A stretch of DNA of 64,000 nt from Paraspadella gotoi (GCA_051294375.1 CM119264.1:2042481-2106480); one strand, 5' to 3'; counted from the first letter of the stretch, positions 44,801 through 55,448 are shown. Program-made: numbers and translations. The notes: a model not told the origin generated them from the sequence alone.

Positions 44801-47746
44801 ATGGATGGATGGATGGATGGATGGATGGATGGATAAAGGTGATAAGGTGTTGACAAAGGTAAGGACAAAAGAGACGACTACCAATATTTAATAATTCAAG
44901 AATTATTTGAAGAAAGATTGTTTCTCGAGTTTGGATGCTGAGGAGAATTCCTCGAGATCCCTCGGCATTCTCGGCCGTCGACCCCTTGGTCTCTCAGTCG
45001 CTCATTGGTCGGTTTGAGGCTAAAGCAAGGTCTGTGATTTGTGAAGGAGACGAGCAATCACATCACAAGTCCGTCGATAGGTCCTGTCCGTTGATGCTAT
45101 CATTTTTATTTGAAAACTTATTTCCATTTTTCAATCTCCATTTTCCACTTTCTCTCCCCGTCACATTCTCTCTCTTTTACTCACTCGCTCGACCGCCAAC
45201 CCCTCTACCCCTACCTCTGCCCCCTCCACCCTCTCCACCCCAACCCCCTCGTCAAACCAGCATCCCCTCTCCGCGACAACGTCTCCGTGGAGATCGAACC
45301 AGACAAACGCTCCGTCAAACTTCGTCTCAAGACTCCGATGGATCTCGGCTCCTTCGCGGTGCCGCTCAAGGCCTGCGACGCCGACCCCGCAGCGCCGCAA
45401 TGCCGCGTCCACGTCGTCTCCCTGGCGGTGGTCGGTCCGCCGGGCGCCGACGCCGTCGTCGGGGGCTTCGGTCCCGTCTACGTCGTCGTAATCGTCGTCG
45501 TCGTCGTCGTCCTCTTGCTGCTCATCCTCGTCGCAGTGTGTTTGACGCAGATTCGGGAGAGGAGGAGAAGGAAGAGGTTGCCGGATAACGAGGAAGTGTC
45601 GGAGATAACGAGGTGAGAGAGAGAGGGAGAGAGAGAGAGAGAGATATATATATATATATATAAAGATAAAACTCATCAGATTCGAACTCTCGACCTTCGC
45701 AGTTGAATCTTTTTCTTTCTTTGCTTCGCTTTTTTTTTTCGCTTTCACTTTCCTCTTCTTTTTTTCTCCTTTGCCCGAACACTCTTTAACCGCCAACTCC
45801 TCTGCCCGACACTCCCCCTTCCTGATAATCTAAGGCGTCGGTCATTCCGATTCCATCCTTATTACGATGAATCCATGGCACCTTGTTTGGTTTCATCGTC
45901 AACTCAAACGGATTTCGGTCTAATGTTGGCGGAGGAAGAGGAAGAGGAGAAAGTGGGCGTGGCCGATCGAAAACGAGACGAACACGTAGACAAATTCCGA
46001 TTTATTTTTACATTTTACATTTAACTAATTTACCTTATCACCTCGAAAAAAATAATGATTAATTTATCAATCGATTGTCTAACGGTCCTCACTCCTTAGG
46101 GTCAGAGATATATATTTTCGCAATCCGCATGCGCACGAGAAAAAACCTTACCACAAACAAAGTTCCGCAGCGACGCAGCGTGTGTGACTCTACCTCAAAC
46201 CTCACGTGAAGCACTTACCTTATTTCCCTATACGACATTTTGGTCCAGTTAATCGGATTCTTTACCTTATTTGGTCATCTCATTAAATCATAACCGCCAT
46301 CCATGTTGCATGTTCACATTTACAGCGAAGGAGTGTTGATTCGGGTGTGTCCAACGCAGATTCATTTTTAGTTTTTTTAAGTTATTTACCCCTATTAATC
46401 AAAATTGTTCAATTTCTTTACAACTTTAATCCCTCTGCATTAAAAGTTATGACATTTGATTCGATTTTATTTTCTTTTTCTCTTTTAAAAATTTTGTCTT
46501 TAATCTTGTAACTCAACACTGACAACAATTTCTCACTTTTATCTTTTTCAAACTCATTTTTCTTTTTACTCTTTGTTTTGTTTTTTTTTTTTTTTTTTTT
46601 TTCACCTCCTCGTATTTTTAACTCTTCTTCCTTATCCTTCCCTTTCCTTTCCTTTCCTTTCCTTCCTTTCCTTCCTTCCTTTCCTTTCCTTTCCTTTTCC
46701 TTCCTTTCCTTTCCTTTCCTTCCCTTTCTTTACATTATCTAATCTTCCTCCCTTCTTCATTATTTTAACTCTTTCCTCCCTTTCCTTCGTTCCTCCCTTT
46801 CCTTTCCTCCCTTTCTTCATTATTTTAACTCTTTCCTCCCTTTCCTTCCTCCCCTCCTTTCCAGATACTTCGACGAGGAAGGTCCGGGCGACGAGGACAC
46901 CGAAGCCTTCGACATAAAGATGTTGCGAAAGCCGACGACGCCGTCGCTGGAGGCGATGAAGCCGACCATCCTGGACATTCCACTCGATAGCTACATCGAA
47001 GACAGGTGAGAGTCAAAGGTGTTTCTGTCAAGAATCAAACTTTAGTGAAAATTTATCAGCGGACTTTTTACTTTGTGGAGGATTCGTGGTGAATGTTGAG
47101 TTAGGATGGGAAAAGAAATGAGTAAAGAGGAAAAGAAAAGAAAAGAAAAGAAAAGAAAAGAAAAGAAAAGAAAAGAAAAGAAAAGAAAAGAAAAGAAAAG
47201 AAAAGAAAAGAAAGAAAAGCAAAAGAAGTGAATAGGAAAGTAAAAGACTTGAAAGAAATAAAAGTTACGTCTTTTTTTAATTTTTAATATTTGATTATTT
47301 AAATTTATTAAATAAAAACAAACAATTAGGTATCGCTGGCTAAAATCAAATACTGAACTAGATACTTGAAAAATCACTCGTCCAATTGTCTTTCCTACCA
47401 GTTTTCTGCCTCACAATGACTTAAATTAAATAATCTAAACAATTTGATCAAATCAAATCAAATCCTCCTCCTCCTCCTCCTCCAATTCAGACTCCGCGAG
47501 ACGAATCAAGACGCCCTCGCGGGTCCGCCCGACACTTCCATCCCCTTCATCTACGAAGGCGTCGGTTCCGTCGCCGGGAGCCTCTCGACGATCCACTCCA
47601 GCTCCTCCGGGGATTTCGACTTCGACGAACTCCGCAATTGGGGCCCCTGGTTCACCAAACTGGCGGGAATGTACAGCGGAGGCGACGACGAAGAGGATGT
47701 CGGCGGAGAGGATAGATATCAGAGGAGACAGTCGGCGAGGGTGTGA
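39094..47746 (+). CDS. classical cadherin, catenin-binding (5' end incomplete)
   Basis: Single-pass adhesion receptor of adherens junctions. Exons C-I (41,450-47,746) join in frame with consistent phases and encode about 540 residues. Ca2+-binding cadherin motifs are [10 protein letters not shown] (exon C), SDRDEG and FDREES (D), LNDNPPT (E) and VNDNAPAP (F), giving parts of four consecutive repeats. Then come a membrane-proximal half-repeat with two Cys, a 23-residue Val/Leu transmembrane helix and a basic stop-transfer (exon G). The p120-catenin motif [19 protein letters not shown] is in exon H. The beta-catenin site [20 protein letters not shown] and [16 protein letters not shown] are in exon I. 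Tail length and order match classical cadherins. EGF and laminin-G modules, usual before the membrane in most invertebrate classical cadherins, are absent. The 5' exons, start codon and signal peptide are not identified. Confidence 0.92.
40000..40906. repeat. 9-bp intronic VNTR (TTTGTGGCC)
   Basis: Tandem TTTGTGGCC / TTTGTGGTC units in the cadherin intron before exon C, interrupted by a 436-base gap (40,361-40,796). It is open in all frames, giving long false reading frames. Confidence 0.92.
41140..41250. repeat. telomere-like CCTTAA tract in a cadherin intron
   Basis: Words such as CTTAACC, AACCCTATTT and CACCCTAACCCT lie in AT-rich DNA, the same type of element as at 15-16 kb. The inverted copy is at about 32,210-32,290 as GGTTAGGGTGTAGG. 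Confidence 0.55.
41450..41552 (+). CDS. cadherin exon C
   Basis: Acceptor TTTTTAG at 41,449, donor GTGAAA at 41,553, entering in phase 0 and leaving in phase 1. Encodes the last strand of a repeat and the linker [19 protein letters not shown], a Ca2+-binding inter-repeat motif. Confidence 0.9.
41750..41873. repeat. (CT)n and (AG)n tracts in intron
   Basis: A (CT)n run at 41,752-41,775 and an (AG)n run at 41,839-41,869, about 65 bases apart and complementary, so able to form a stem. Beyond these the 1.6-kb intron to exon D is AT-rich with one gap (42,961-43,172). Confidence 0.8.
43183..43418 (+). CDS. cadherin exon D
   Basis: Acceptor CCTCAG, donor GTGAGA. The split Gly codon joins exon C. 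Encodes most of one cadherin repeat: [14 protein letters not shown] at the start, [20 protein letters not shown], then [18 protein letters not shown]. These are the usual PEN, DxD and LDRE calcium-binding positions. Confidence 0.93.
43447..43545. repeat. 16-bp intronic minisatellite
   Basis: About six tandem units of TGACAATGTCAATGTT. The copy in the inverted arm (29,855-29,960) differs in unit number and sequence. Confidence 0.85.
43823..44092 (+). CDS. cadherin exon E
   Basis: Exactly 90 codons in phase 0, acceptor CTCCAG, donor GTGAGG. Encodes the end of one repeat and its linker ([12 protein letters not shown]) and most of the next. This next repeat is Cys-rich (five Cys in about 55 residues), unlike standard repeats, and may form extra disulfides. 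Confidence 0.93.
44455..44725 (+). CDS. cadherin exon F
   Basis: Acceptor AATTCAG, donor GTAAGA, entering in phase 0 and leaving in phase 1. Encodes [15 protein letters not shown], linker [15 protein letters not shown] and the first half of the last repeat (FEDADKK). One potential N-glycosylation site (NNT) follows VVPFE. Confidence 0.93.
44728..44836. repeat. (GGAT)n array at a splice donor
   Basis: About 26 GGAT tetranucleotides start within five bases of the exon F donor. A second GGAT array follows the exon E donor (44,099-44,140). The inverted arm has CCAT arrays of different length at the same places. Confidence 0.9.
45261..45612 (+). CDS. cadherin exon G, transmembrane segment
   Basis: Acceptor AAACCAG, donor GTGAGA, entering in phase 1 and leaving in phase 2. 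Encodes the second half of the membrane-proximal repeat, with two Cys in [12 protein letters not shown], a short [12 protein letters not shown] stalk and a Val/Leu-rich transmembrane helix. The helix is partly coded by a GTC repeat at 45,479-45,511. The basic [10 protein letters not shown] and the start of the cytoplasmic domain follow. Confidence 0.95.
45613..46864. other. cadherin intron between exons G and H
   Basis: An (AG)n then (TA)n tract (45,616-45,661), unremarkable AT-rich sequence, and a TTTCC-rich polypyrimidine region (46,640-46,864) ending in the exon H acceptor. No other gene is seen. Confidence 0.75.
46865..47005 (+). CDS. cadherin exon H, p120-catenin-binding
   Basis: Acceptor TTCCAG, donor GTGAGA; the AG+A split codon for Arg is used on both sides. 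Encodes the juxtamembrane core [20 protein letters not shown], equivalent to the vertebrate YDEEGGGEEDQDFDLSQL motif bound by p120-catenin. The tail of the exon carries [11 protein letters not shown]. Confidence 0.95.
47006..47490. other. cadherin intron between exons H and I
   Basis: Contains an AAAAG pentanucleotide array (about 47,131-47,219) and a (CTC)n polypyrimidine tract just before the last acceptor. Confidence 0.8.
47491..47746 (+). CDS. cadherin exon I, beta-catenin-binding, stop
   Basis: Acceptor AATTCAG, stop TGA at 47,744-47,746. Encodes the conserved catenin-binding end: [20 protein letters not shown], the acidic/aromatic [10 protein letters not shown], and [19 protein letters not shown]. 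The Ser cluster corresponds to the CK2/GSK3 sites that raise beta-catenin affinity in other cadherins. A short basic extension (YQRRQSARV) follows the GGDDEED end. Confidence 0.96.
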
Positions 47747-47977
47747 GAGAGAGGGGAGAGGGGGGGAGGTGGAGAGATGAGAGGATAGAATGAATAGAGG
47801 AGAGAATAGGAGCTATAGGGTGGAGCAGAGAAAGCAGTAGAGGAGCAATCTGCGATCTGGTTGTCGGAATTGAGATTCTGATGGATTCATGATGGGAGAA
47901 GTGATAAAGAGGAGAGAGATGGAGTAGGAGTGAGATCGGACGGCAGGCTGTCCGGCGTGATAATGAAAACAAACAAT

Positions 47978-47983
47978 AATAAA
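47978..47983 (+). terminator. candidate cadherin polyadenylation signal
   Basis: AATAAA 231 bases after the stop. No stronger signal is obvious before the AT-rich region at 48.3 kb. Confidence 0.4.
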
Positions 47984-48640
47984 CAAATGAAGAAGGTGAA
48001 CTCAGTCAAACTCACGTTTTATTCCTCGTCCTTTTCGCCCTTCATTACAAACATCCAGCCCCATATTTTTACAAAACTCCTCTTCCCATCAAGATATAGC
48101 ATTTTCCCTCATGACCGTCTTCCCATTTCTCTTCCATATTCTCCGATTTGATACATTCCCATTTCCCACTCCAATCCCAATTCCCTATTTGCCCAAGACC
48201 CAATCTCCCTTTATGCCCTTTTTGCCCAATGCCTACTTTCTACAAAAAAAATCGTCAACATTAACAAAATGCAATTTTGGGTTGTTTTTCGTTTTTTAAG
48301 CTTTATATTTTTTTTCTTCCGTTCCGATCACATGGATATCATTGTACTCTTTTTGTTTTTAAAATTGTTTCTGTAGAATCGTTTAGACTTTAATTGTTTT
48401 TCTGGCTTATTTAATTTTATATAATGGCGTCATGTACAAAAAGAATCATTATGTTTTAGCTAATCTTCATTGATTGAAGATTGTGATAATTTCGAATATC
48501 TATTTGTAAATATTTTATATTTGTAACGTTTTTTTACGCGAAATACAGTCACTCAAATGAGAGCGTCTTTTTTTCTAGCCTTCTCTCTCTCTCTCTCTCT
48601 CTTACCCTTCCCTCTCTCTCTCTCTCTCTCTCTCTCTAAT

Positions 48641-48724
<84 letters not shown>

Positions 48725-48960
48725 CCGTCATGCCCGGAAAAAAAAAGAATATGAGGTCCACTGAATATTTTATGAAGCGCGAGACAAAGAAAAGCTAATA
48801 TTCCCGCAAACCCCCATCCCCCCAACCGCCCAATCCCCCAAACCCAACAACCATTCGTTATCTCTTCTTCCCCCTCTTCCTGAGAACCCTTATAAAACCC
48901 TTCTAAACCCCAGCCCCCTTCACAGTCTCCCTTTATTTACACCCCGTCTCCCCAATTCAT
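47984..48960. other. downstream of cadherin, long (CT)n
   Basis: 3' flanking DNA, AT-rich, with CT tracts at 48,583-48,639 and a pure run of about 74 bases at 48,648-48,721. It could be part of a longer 3' UTR. Confidence 0.6.
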
Positions 48961-49440
48961 TTCACACTCGGCCACGCCCACCATCCCTCCGCCAATCACA
49001 ATCCACTTCCGGTCGCCTCGAATCTCGCGACCCAGAATCCGAGACAAGGATCCAATAATTCCACACCGCGGCGCCGTTCCTCCAAGGCCACCGAGGGACG
49101 CTGCAGACGGCGCTCTTAGGATGTCGCCGGTCGGAAATGGCGCCTTCGCGTCGCCGGTGGCGCCGCGCCCCGGTGGGCGTTACGGCGGCGCACGCACGAA
49201 AGAGTACAAGTATAATAGGGCGGACACACGATGCGGACCGGCTCGACGTCTTGTGGTGCGAACACTCGCCGGGCGGCGATAGCCGGCCGGGAGTGGTCCA
49301 CGTGCGCTTAGACTTCCGGCCGGCGTTGCGCACGCACGACGAGACTTCCGGCTCGTGCACGAGACACTCAAACGAGATGCAGATGAAATGCGAATGCGAA
49401 TGATAACGCTCAAGGGCACGACGAAGACGACGACGATGAG

Positions 49441-49478
<38 letters not shown>

Positions 49479-49480
49479 TC
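48961..49480. other. GC- and CpG-rich patch with (GAC)n
   Basis: Much richer in GC and CpG than its surroundings. Frames are open on both strands. On the + strand an ATG at 49,121 gives MSPVGNGAFASPVAPRPGG and ends after about 53 codons. Nothing is recognised as a domain. A (GAC)n run closes the patch (49,429-49,478). It may be a promoter/first exon or an unidentified coding exon. Confidence 0.4.
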
Positions 49481-51162
49481 TTGAGTAAATTGAAGAATAT
49501 TAAGAAGGTCGAACCAAAAAATAAAGGGAGAAAATAAACAAAAGAAAAGAGAAGAGAAAAGAAAGAACGAGATCGTGAGATTTGTATTTTTGCAATAATA
49601 GTCGAGTAGCTCCGGTTCACCCCGCCAATAGACCTTCGCTGTCCGGTCCTGACCCAGTAGCCCATTTTGTTAAGCTATCACTGATGGCTATCATGAGATG
49701 ATATTTTCAGCTCATGAACCTCGGAAAAAGTGTTCAATCAAAAATGTCGTGGTAAACTCCCAAGCCAAGGACCTATTTTCCTTTTGTAACATGAAAAAAT
49801 GTATTCTTAATGTAATTACTTGTTTCAGCAGCTGGGTGTGTTGTATATCAAGAATATTTGAACTATTGGTACGTAATTGCACACATAAACATCCGACAAA
49901 TTGGATTTGTTATTCTTTTCCTTCGATTATTTTTGGACAAATTATATCGAATATGTCATATTAAATTAGTCATATTATGTAAATAAACTTCCACTTAAGT
50001 TTGATAGAAAACCGAAGCTCGAAAGAATCCAAAATAAATTGTCTAATTAATATTCAAAGTAATATATCCGGTTTCATTGTGATAACATTTTTAGTAAATT
50101 AACCTTTTGTTTATCTCATATCTTAATGTTTCAATCCATTTCGCCCTCTCTCGTTTCCTCTCTACAACTCCTCCTCCTCCTCCTCCTCCTTCGACATTCG
50201 AGTCGGACATCGACAGTGCAACAGCTGATCCGCTTTGTTGTTCCTCAGCCCTTCATCCTCTCCGTCTCCTTGACGGCGAATGCCACATCCCATGCCATTC
50301 GATGCCATTCGATGCCATCGAGTCTTGTCGATGGCGGAAGCAGGAAATCCGCTGCCAATCGTCGTCAATGGAATGACCACCGTCGTTTTGAGTCCCGAGC
50401 GAACAAAGAAACCCCGTCCGGTTTACATTCCTCTTAATCATTTACTAAGATCGCCCCTATTTTTTTTTTATATATTCCTTGACTGCTAAATTTTTTGACC
50501 TCAAAACAAAACAAAAACCTTAACATTATATATTATTTTTGCTCATTATTTTTAAACTGAAGAAAATCATTAAATTTATCAATTATTTATACTGTCATTT
50601 TGTGAAGATTCATGTTAAAAATTCTAAAATCATGATTCATAAAGGTAATTGTTAGTTGCGTCTTTGTATACAATTACAAATTACAAATACAATTACGCAC
50701 TTTTATACTTTTATAAACCGCTTCACGGTTTCTAAAGTTATGAACTCAAGCATGTTTCCTCTTCTTTTTGTTTTTTCATATTATTGTACTTTAATGTTAA
50801 TATTCGTAGTTAACAATTCTACCTCCTTGAGTGTGTATCTGTAATCTGTAACATCTGTAACATTGTACTTCTTCGTCAGTGCGAATGTAGTTACGGAATT
50901 GATGTTTTGATGTTCGAAGAGCAAAAAATATAATCTATAACTTATAGTATACGTAGTTGGTTTTCTGATGTAAATGAGAATCTTGCTCTAAATTTTTAGT
51001 ATGTTTATAAGAAGATGCTGAACTGAATTTAACTGTGAATAAAGAAAAAATAGTCTCAGGATAATAATGAAGGATGAAATGAGGAAGACCTGACGTCAGC
51101 TGAAGAAGAAGAAGAAGAAGAAGAAGAAGACGCCGACTTAAGAGTGTTTGTGAGGTAGCACC
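49481..51162. other. AT-rich, one small GC-rich island
   Basis: Mostly AT-rich non-coding DNA. At 50,190-50,450 GC rises and partial frames look coding-like: VVPQPFILSVSLTANATSHA in one, and from an ATG at 50,332 MAEAGNPLPIVVNGMTTVVL in another. A direct repeat of ATTCGATGCC sits between them. It could be an exon with a frameshift, but no domain is recognised. Confidence 0.35.
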
Positions 51163-51200
51163 ATGGATTACGTCAGGGACACCATGGACTGGCTCATGGG
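51163..51200 (+). CDS. candidate first coding exon, short
   Basis: ATG in a strong context (CACCATGG) encodes MDYVRDTMDWLMG and meets a perfect donor GTAAGT at 51,201, leaving in phase 2. An (AAG)n tract precedes it. A second in-context ATG inside gives MDWLMG, which is reminiscent of the amphipathic start of ESCRT-III Vps2/CHMP2 proteins (M-D/E-W-L-F-G). No downstream exon was found, so this is only a possibility. Confidence 0.3.
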
Positions 51201-53433
51201 GTAAGTTTCACTATTGAATAGAGTTAGCGAAGATTTATTAATCATTGAATATTGAAAATTTAATTACTGGTTTCTTTAGCCAATGAATACCATTGACTAT
51301 TGATAAATCATTCTAGTAGAAGGTCGAAAAATATATTTTAAAAGTTGACATTTTCGTATTTGTGGTTAGGGATTTGTTTATCTGGGTTCTTTGTTGAAAA
51401 AAGATCACTATTGAATCATTGCATGAATCATCTGATAATCGAGTCTTCGAATTAAAAACAATCTCAGAGTTAAAACGTCAGTGACATTTTGTAAATATTA
51501 ATTTACTATATTTTCTTTTATCAACGAGGATTTTTTAAAAATTTTTTTTTCAATGACTCCCTAGAATATTAAAAATGACTAAAAATGGTTGAAAGAGGGT
51601 AGCGAAGAAAGGAGTTAATAATAGAATGAATCTAATCTGTCTAAACGTCTAAATTTACTTCACATACGATAAATATTATTAATGTTTTACACGAAAGATT
51701 CTTGTTATCTCGTTACTGATAAAGTATTAATCATTTAAACCAATCTTAAAACGGCAGGTATTTCCTTTAAAATTCGAATTCACAACTGATATATGAGTCA
51801 TTGAGTAAACTATTTATGGGAAGTTTGCGTTATTTGGGAGGTTTCTCCATGGTCATAGCCATGCAGTCTTGCACTATTAGTATTAAAATATTTTTTTTAC
51901 AATTGGAATCTGGTATATCAAGTTTTACCTTTACTCACAATTTTGGATTTTCCAATGTTTACTGACAAACCGGTATTTTATAAAATTTAACTGTTTTTTT
52001 AATACCCGTGTTAAAATAGAGTGTCCTGTCTCTCAATTTCGCATTATCGTTACTCGAACAAGATCGGCGACCTTCCCCACTGAGCGGCGTGGTGAATTCG
52101 ATCGGCCAGCGGGAGACGATTTCTGTCCTCACGATCGAAAGTCGATGGCGAAACTTAAAATCAAATCTTTTTGCACTTGAAATAAAAAACTTGAAGAGAC
52201 TGCAAGACTCGTTCTCTTCGCCAAGCTGACTTGTCTTTCGACTCATTAGCAAAGTAGTCAAATTATAGTGATTATATCGATTAATCGACCCAATTTTGAC
52301 ATTGGAAAAAAACCTCCCATACTATTTCTTTTCATAACAAAAACGATGTTGATTTCTCGTTCGAAAAACGAGTTTGTTCTCGAGTTTGCGAGACAAATTT
52401 GGGTTTACGACACGAGACTGGTTTCGCGAGATTGACGGAGCTCCGTCGCTTCCACGCCGCGAATAAATGATTCATTATCTTTTTTGCCTGGCAAGACGAC
52501 AAATCCAATAACAAGTCCACCCTCGAAAAAAAATGTCCAAATTGTTGCCTTTTTTTCGCCGAAAATCTAATGGGAATATCAGTGGAATGTCTTCATTTTG
52601 GTAGGTTTATTTGTCTTGAAAAAAAAATCCGTACAAAAAAAATAAGTCTCTTTAATTCATTTACATTCTACACTCTACAGTTTTGGTTACATTTAATAAT
52701 ACGATTCTTAATCTTAAAATTTCAAATCTTGCTTATAAAAATAATTCAAGAGAAATGTTATGAAAAATTAAACTGAGATTCCAAGGCATTCCTCCGACCA
52801 CCGGCTTTGTCTTTACCGGTTTTTTTTTCCTAATCCCCTAAAGATTATCATACATTTGCAAAATCTCTCGCTTTGCTCTAAATACCACGCGGGATTTAAA
52901 CATTCTGGCCAAAATTAATATTTGATTTTTAAAATGTTTTCGGAACAAATTCTGATTCGTAACTACAGTTAATTTTCCTTAATAATATCGATACGACGTT
53001 CATATTTATTCCTGCCATAAGTGTTATTCTCTTATTTATTTTTTTTTCATCGAAATTTGAAAGTTTAATACATTGGGATTGCGTGCAAAGACGCCAAGCA
53101 AGCGAAAATGATCCTTCCCTTTGGCTTCTGCCCACTTTACCGCTTCAGGCAAAAAAATTTTCGAAGAGAGGAATTCGAATAAAAAAAATTTTTTTCGTAA
53201 TCATCCAGTTTTTTTTTTGTTTTTTTTTTTGGTTCACCTTGTAAACTCGTCCTCAGTTTTTTACTCATCACTTAAAAAACTAAAAATGCCCGCGCGATTT
53301 TTTTTCTTTTTTTTAACTTAAGAGTTTTGTTTGTACTTATAAATTCTTAACATACGCTTATCCCTTTCGTTTTCTACCTCTCTTGTAACCTTATCTACCT
53401 TTTCGCCTTTTTTCTTAACCGCGCCCTCGGCTC
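51201..53433. other. AT-rich, no supported gene
   Basis: Two less AT-rich patches (52,060-52,160 and 52,330-52,520) have open frames on the minus strand of 62-100 codons with no recognised domain. Otherwise non-coding. Confidence 0.5.
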
Positions 53434-53899
53434 ACTTCTCTTTTTGTCTTTCCCACTTTTAAACTTATCTTTTTGTTTTTCCCACTTTTAAACTTCTCTT
53501 TTTGTCTTTCCCACTTTTAAACTTCTCTTTTTGTCTTTTCCCCTTTTAAACTTCTCTTTTTGTCTTTCCCACTTTTAAACTTCTCTTTTTGTCTTTCCCA
53601 CTTTTAAACTTCTCTTTTTGTCTTTCCCCCTTTTAAATTACTCTTTTTGTCTTTCCCACTTTTAAACTTCTCTTTTTGTCTTTCCCACTTTTAAACTTCT
53701 CTTTTTGTCTTTCCCCCTTTTAAACTTCTCTTTTTGTCTTTCCCACTTTTAAACTTCTCTTTTTGTCTTTCCCACTTTTAAACTTCTCTTTTTGTCTTTC
53801 CCCCTTTTAAACTTCTCTTTTTGTCTTTCCCACTTTTAAACTTCTCTTTTTGTCTTTCCCACTTTTAAACTTCTCTTTTTGTCTTTCCCACTTTTAAAC
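53434..53899. repeat. 29-bp minisatellite, 16 units
   Basis: Regular tandem array of a 29-base unit (ACTTCTCTTTTTGTCTTTCC then C(A/C)CTTTTAA). Units differ mainly at one A/C site and are otherwise nearly identical, so the array is young or homogenised. Confidence 0.95.
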
Positions 53900-54664
53900 T
53901 CATCGTTTCTGCCGTCGAGGCGTCAGTCCCTGTTGGCGTGAGCCTCTCTGTCGTCGCTAGACACTCAGACCGTCTCGAGATCGAGGCGTTTACCGGTTTC
54001 ATTTGTGAAAAATGAATTCAAGTGGAGATTTATATTTAGTGAGAGCGAAACATGATACAAATAACTTGCGTTTCGTTTTTCCATTTATAAACTTTCGTTT
54101 TCCTTAAGATATCAATTTTTTTTCTAAGTATTTTAAAAACGTTTTACCACGTTTTCTAATATTTAAAGAGATTGAAAATAAGAAAACCTCTTCTTAGTAA
54201 ATCTGAAAATACCTTAGTTCTTAGTAAATGACTAAATCTTATTCTTGTCTCGTCACTGAAAGGCTGAAGTAATCTGTAATGGCGAGACAGAAATAAAGCT
54301 CCGGCCGACACACGACGATTAAAAAGAGAAGGGAAGGGAAATTTGAGGCTCTCTCTCTCTCTCTCTCTCTCTCACACTCTCTCTCCACTTACCACTTTCA
54401 TCGTTTTCGGAGTTTTGGTTGCGGTTGTCCTCTCGGTTTGACCTACCACTCTCCTCCCTCCCTTTTCTATCTCTCTCTCTTATCCTCTCTCTTCGGTTCT
54501 TTTACTTCACTCTCTTTTTCAAGCGCTCCTCATTCTGTTTCGATTTAACAGGAAATTCTCTAATCTTCTCTTCTCAGTTCACTGACTTACTTTTTAGATC
54601 CCCGTGAATAATTGGTAACATTGATTTTCTTCAAAAGATTCACGTTTTTCCTCAATCATTATAT

Positions 54665-54712
<48 letters not shown>

Positions 54713-54722
54713 TTCTTCCTCT

Positions 54723-54754
<32 letters not shown>

Positions 54755-55448
54755 CTCTCTCTCCTTTCTCCTCCGCCATAAAAACCCTTACCCAGTCCAA
54801 TCTCCTCTTCCTCACCTCTGCTCTTCCTCTTCCGCCTCAACACGTGGTCAACTCTTCCTCCTCCTCCTCTTTAAGTGAATCCTCGGTTCTTTGTTCACGA
54901 CCTCGCCGCTTTTGTCCGCCTTTCCGCCTCTAGGCCGCCTCTCCACCGCCTCTCGGCCGCCGGCGGATAAGAGTCGGTCCGGCGGCCGTGAACCCCCTTC
55001 TTCTTCTTCTTCTTCTTCTTCTTCTTCTCTTGCGGTCGTGGATTCTCCATCATCGATGGACGATGACGAATTTTTTTCGCTCTCGACATTTTTTTTTTCT
55101 AGTTTTTCTCTCTCGTCCTCGTTTTAATAGTTTAGTTCGTTGTTGTTGTAGCTTCATCCTTGTCCGTTTGGCGACATAAGGAAGCGATTACTCTAAAAGG
55201 CCGCGCGTAATTCGTGCCGTCAGTCGTGGGAACAAGGAATTCCGAGAATCAGAAAAAAAGTTGAAAAATAGTTTTTTCTTTTTTTTTTTTCTGTTTGACT
55301 CCACGTGGCTCGATTACATCAGAACAATAGATATTTTTAAAAATAACAAAAAAAAAACTTCTATGACAGATTTACCTGTCGTTTCGACTCGGAAAACTTC
55401 CTCATTAAACTCAGTTTTTAAAATCCGGCTAGATTTATCGGCAAGCTG

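Larger units (their letters stand above)
37511..45495 (+). repeat. right arm of the large inverted duplication
   Basis: Cleaner partner of 27,797-36,246, with intact exon frames but gaps at 38,125-38,170, 38,518-38,613, 40,361-40,796 and 42,961-43,172. It includes a GAAA array at 37,590-37,680. Confidence 0.85.

Noticed and set aside
48553-48825. Arg-Glu-Arg repeat protein (RS-like)
   Set aside because: Reading of a pure (CT)n/(AG)n array; the same appears at every such array in the window.
49180-49665. Minus-strand 161-residue frame including a Val run
   Set aside because: It crosses the (GAC)n array and changes composition abruptly on either side; no domain found.
54891-55127. Ser-rich 78-residue protein
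   Set aside because: Driven by a (TTC)n tract and GC-rich flank; no splice context or domain.
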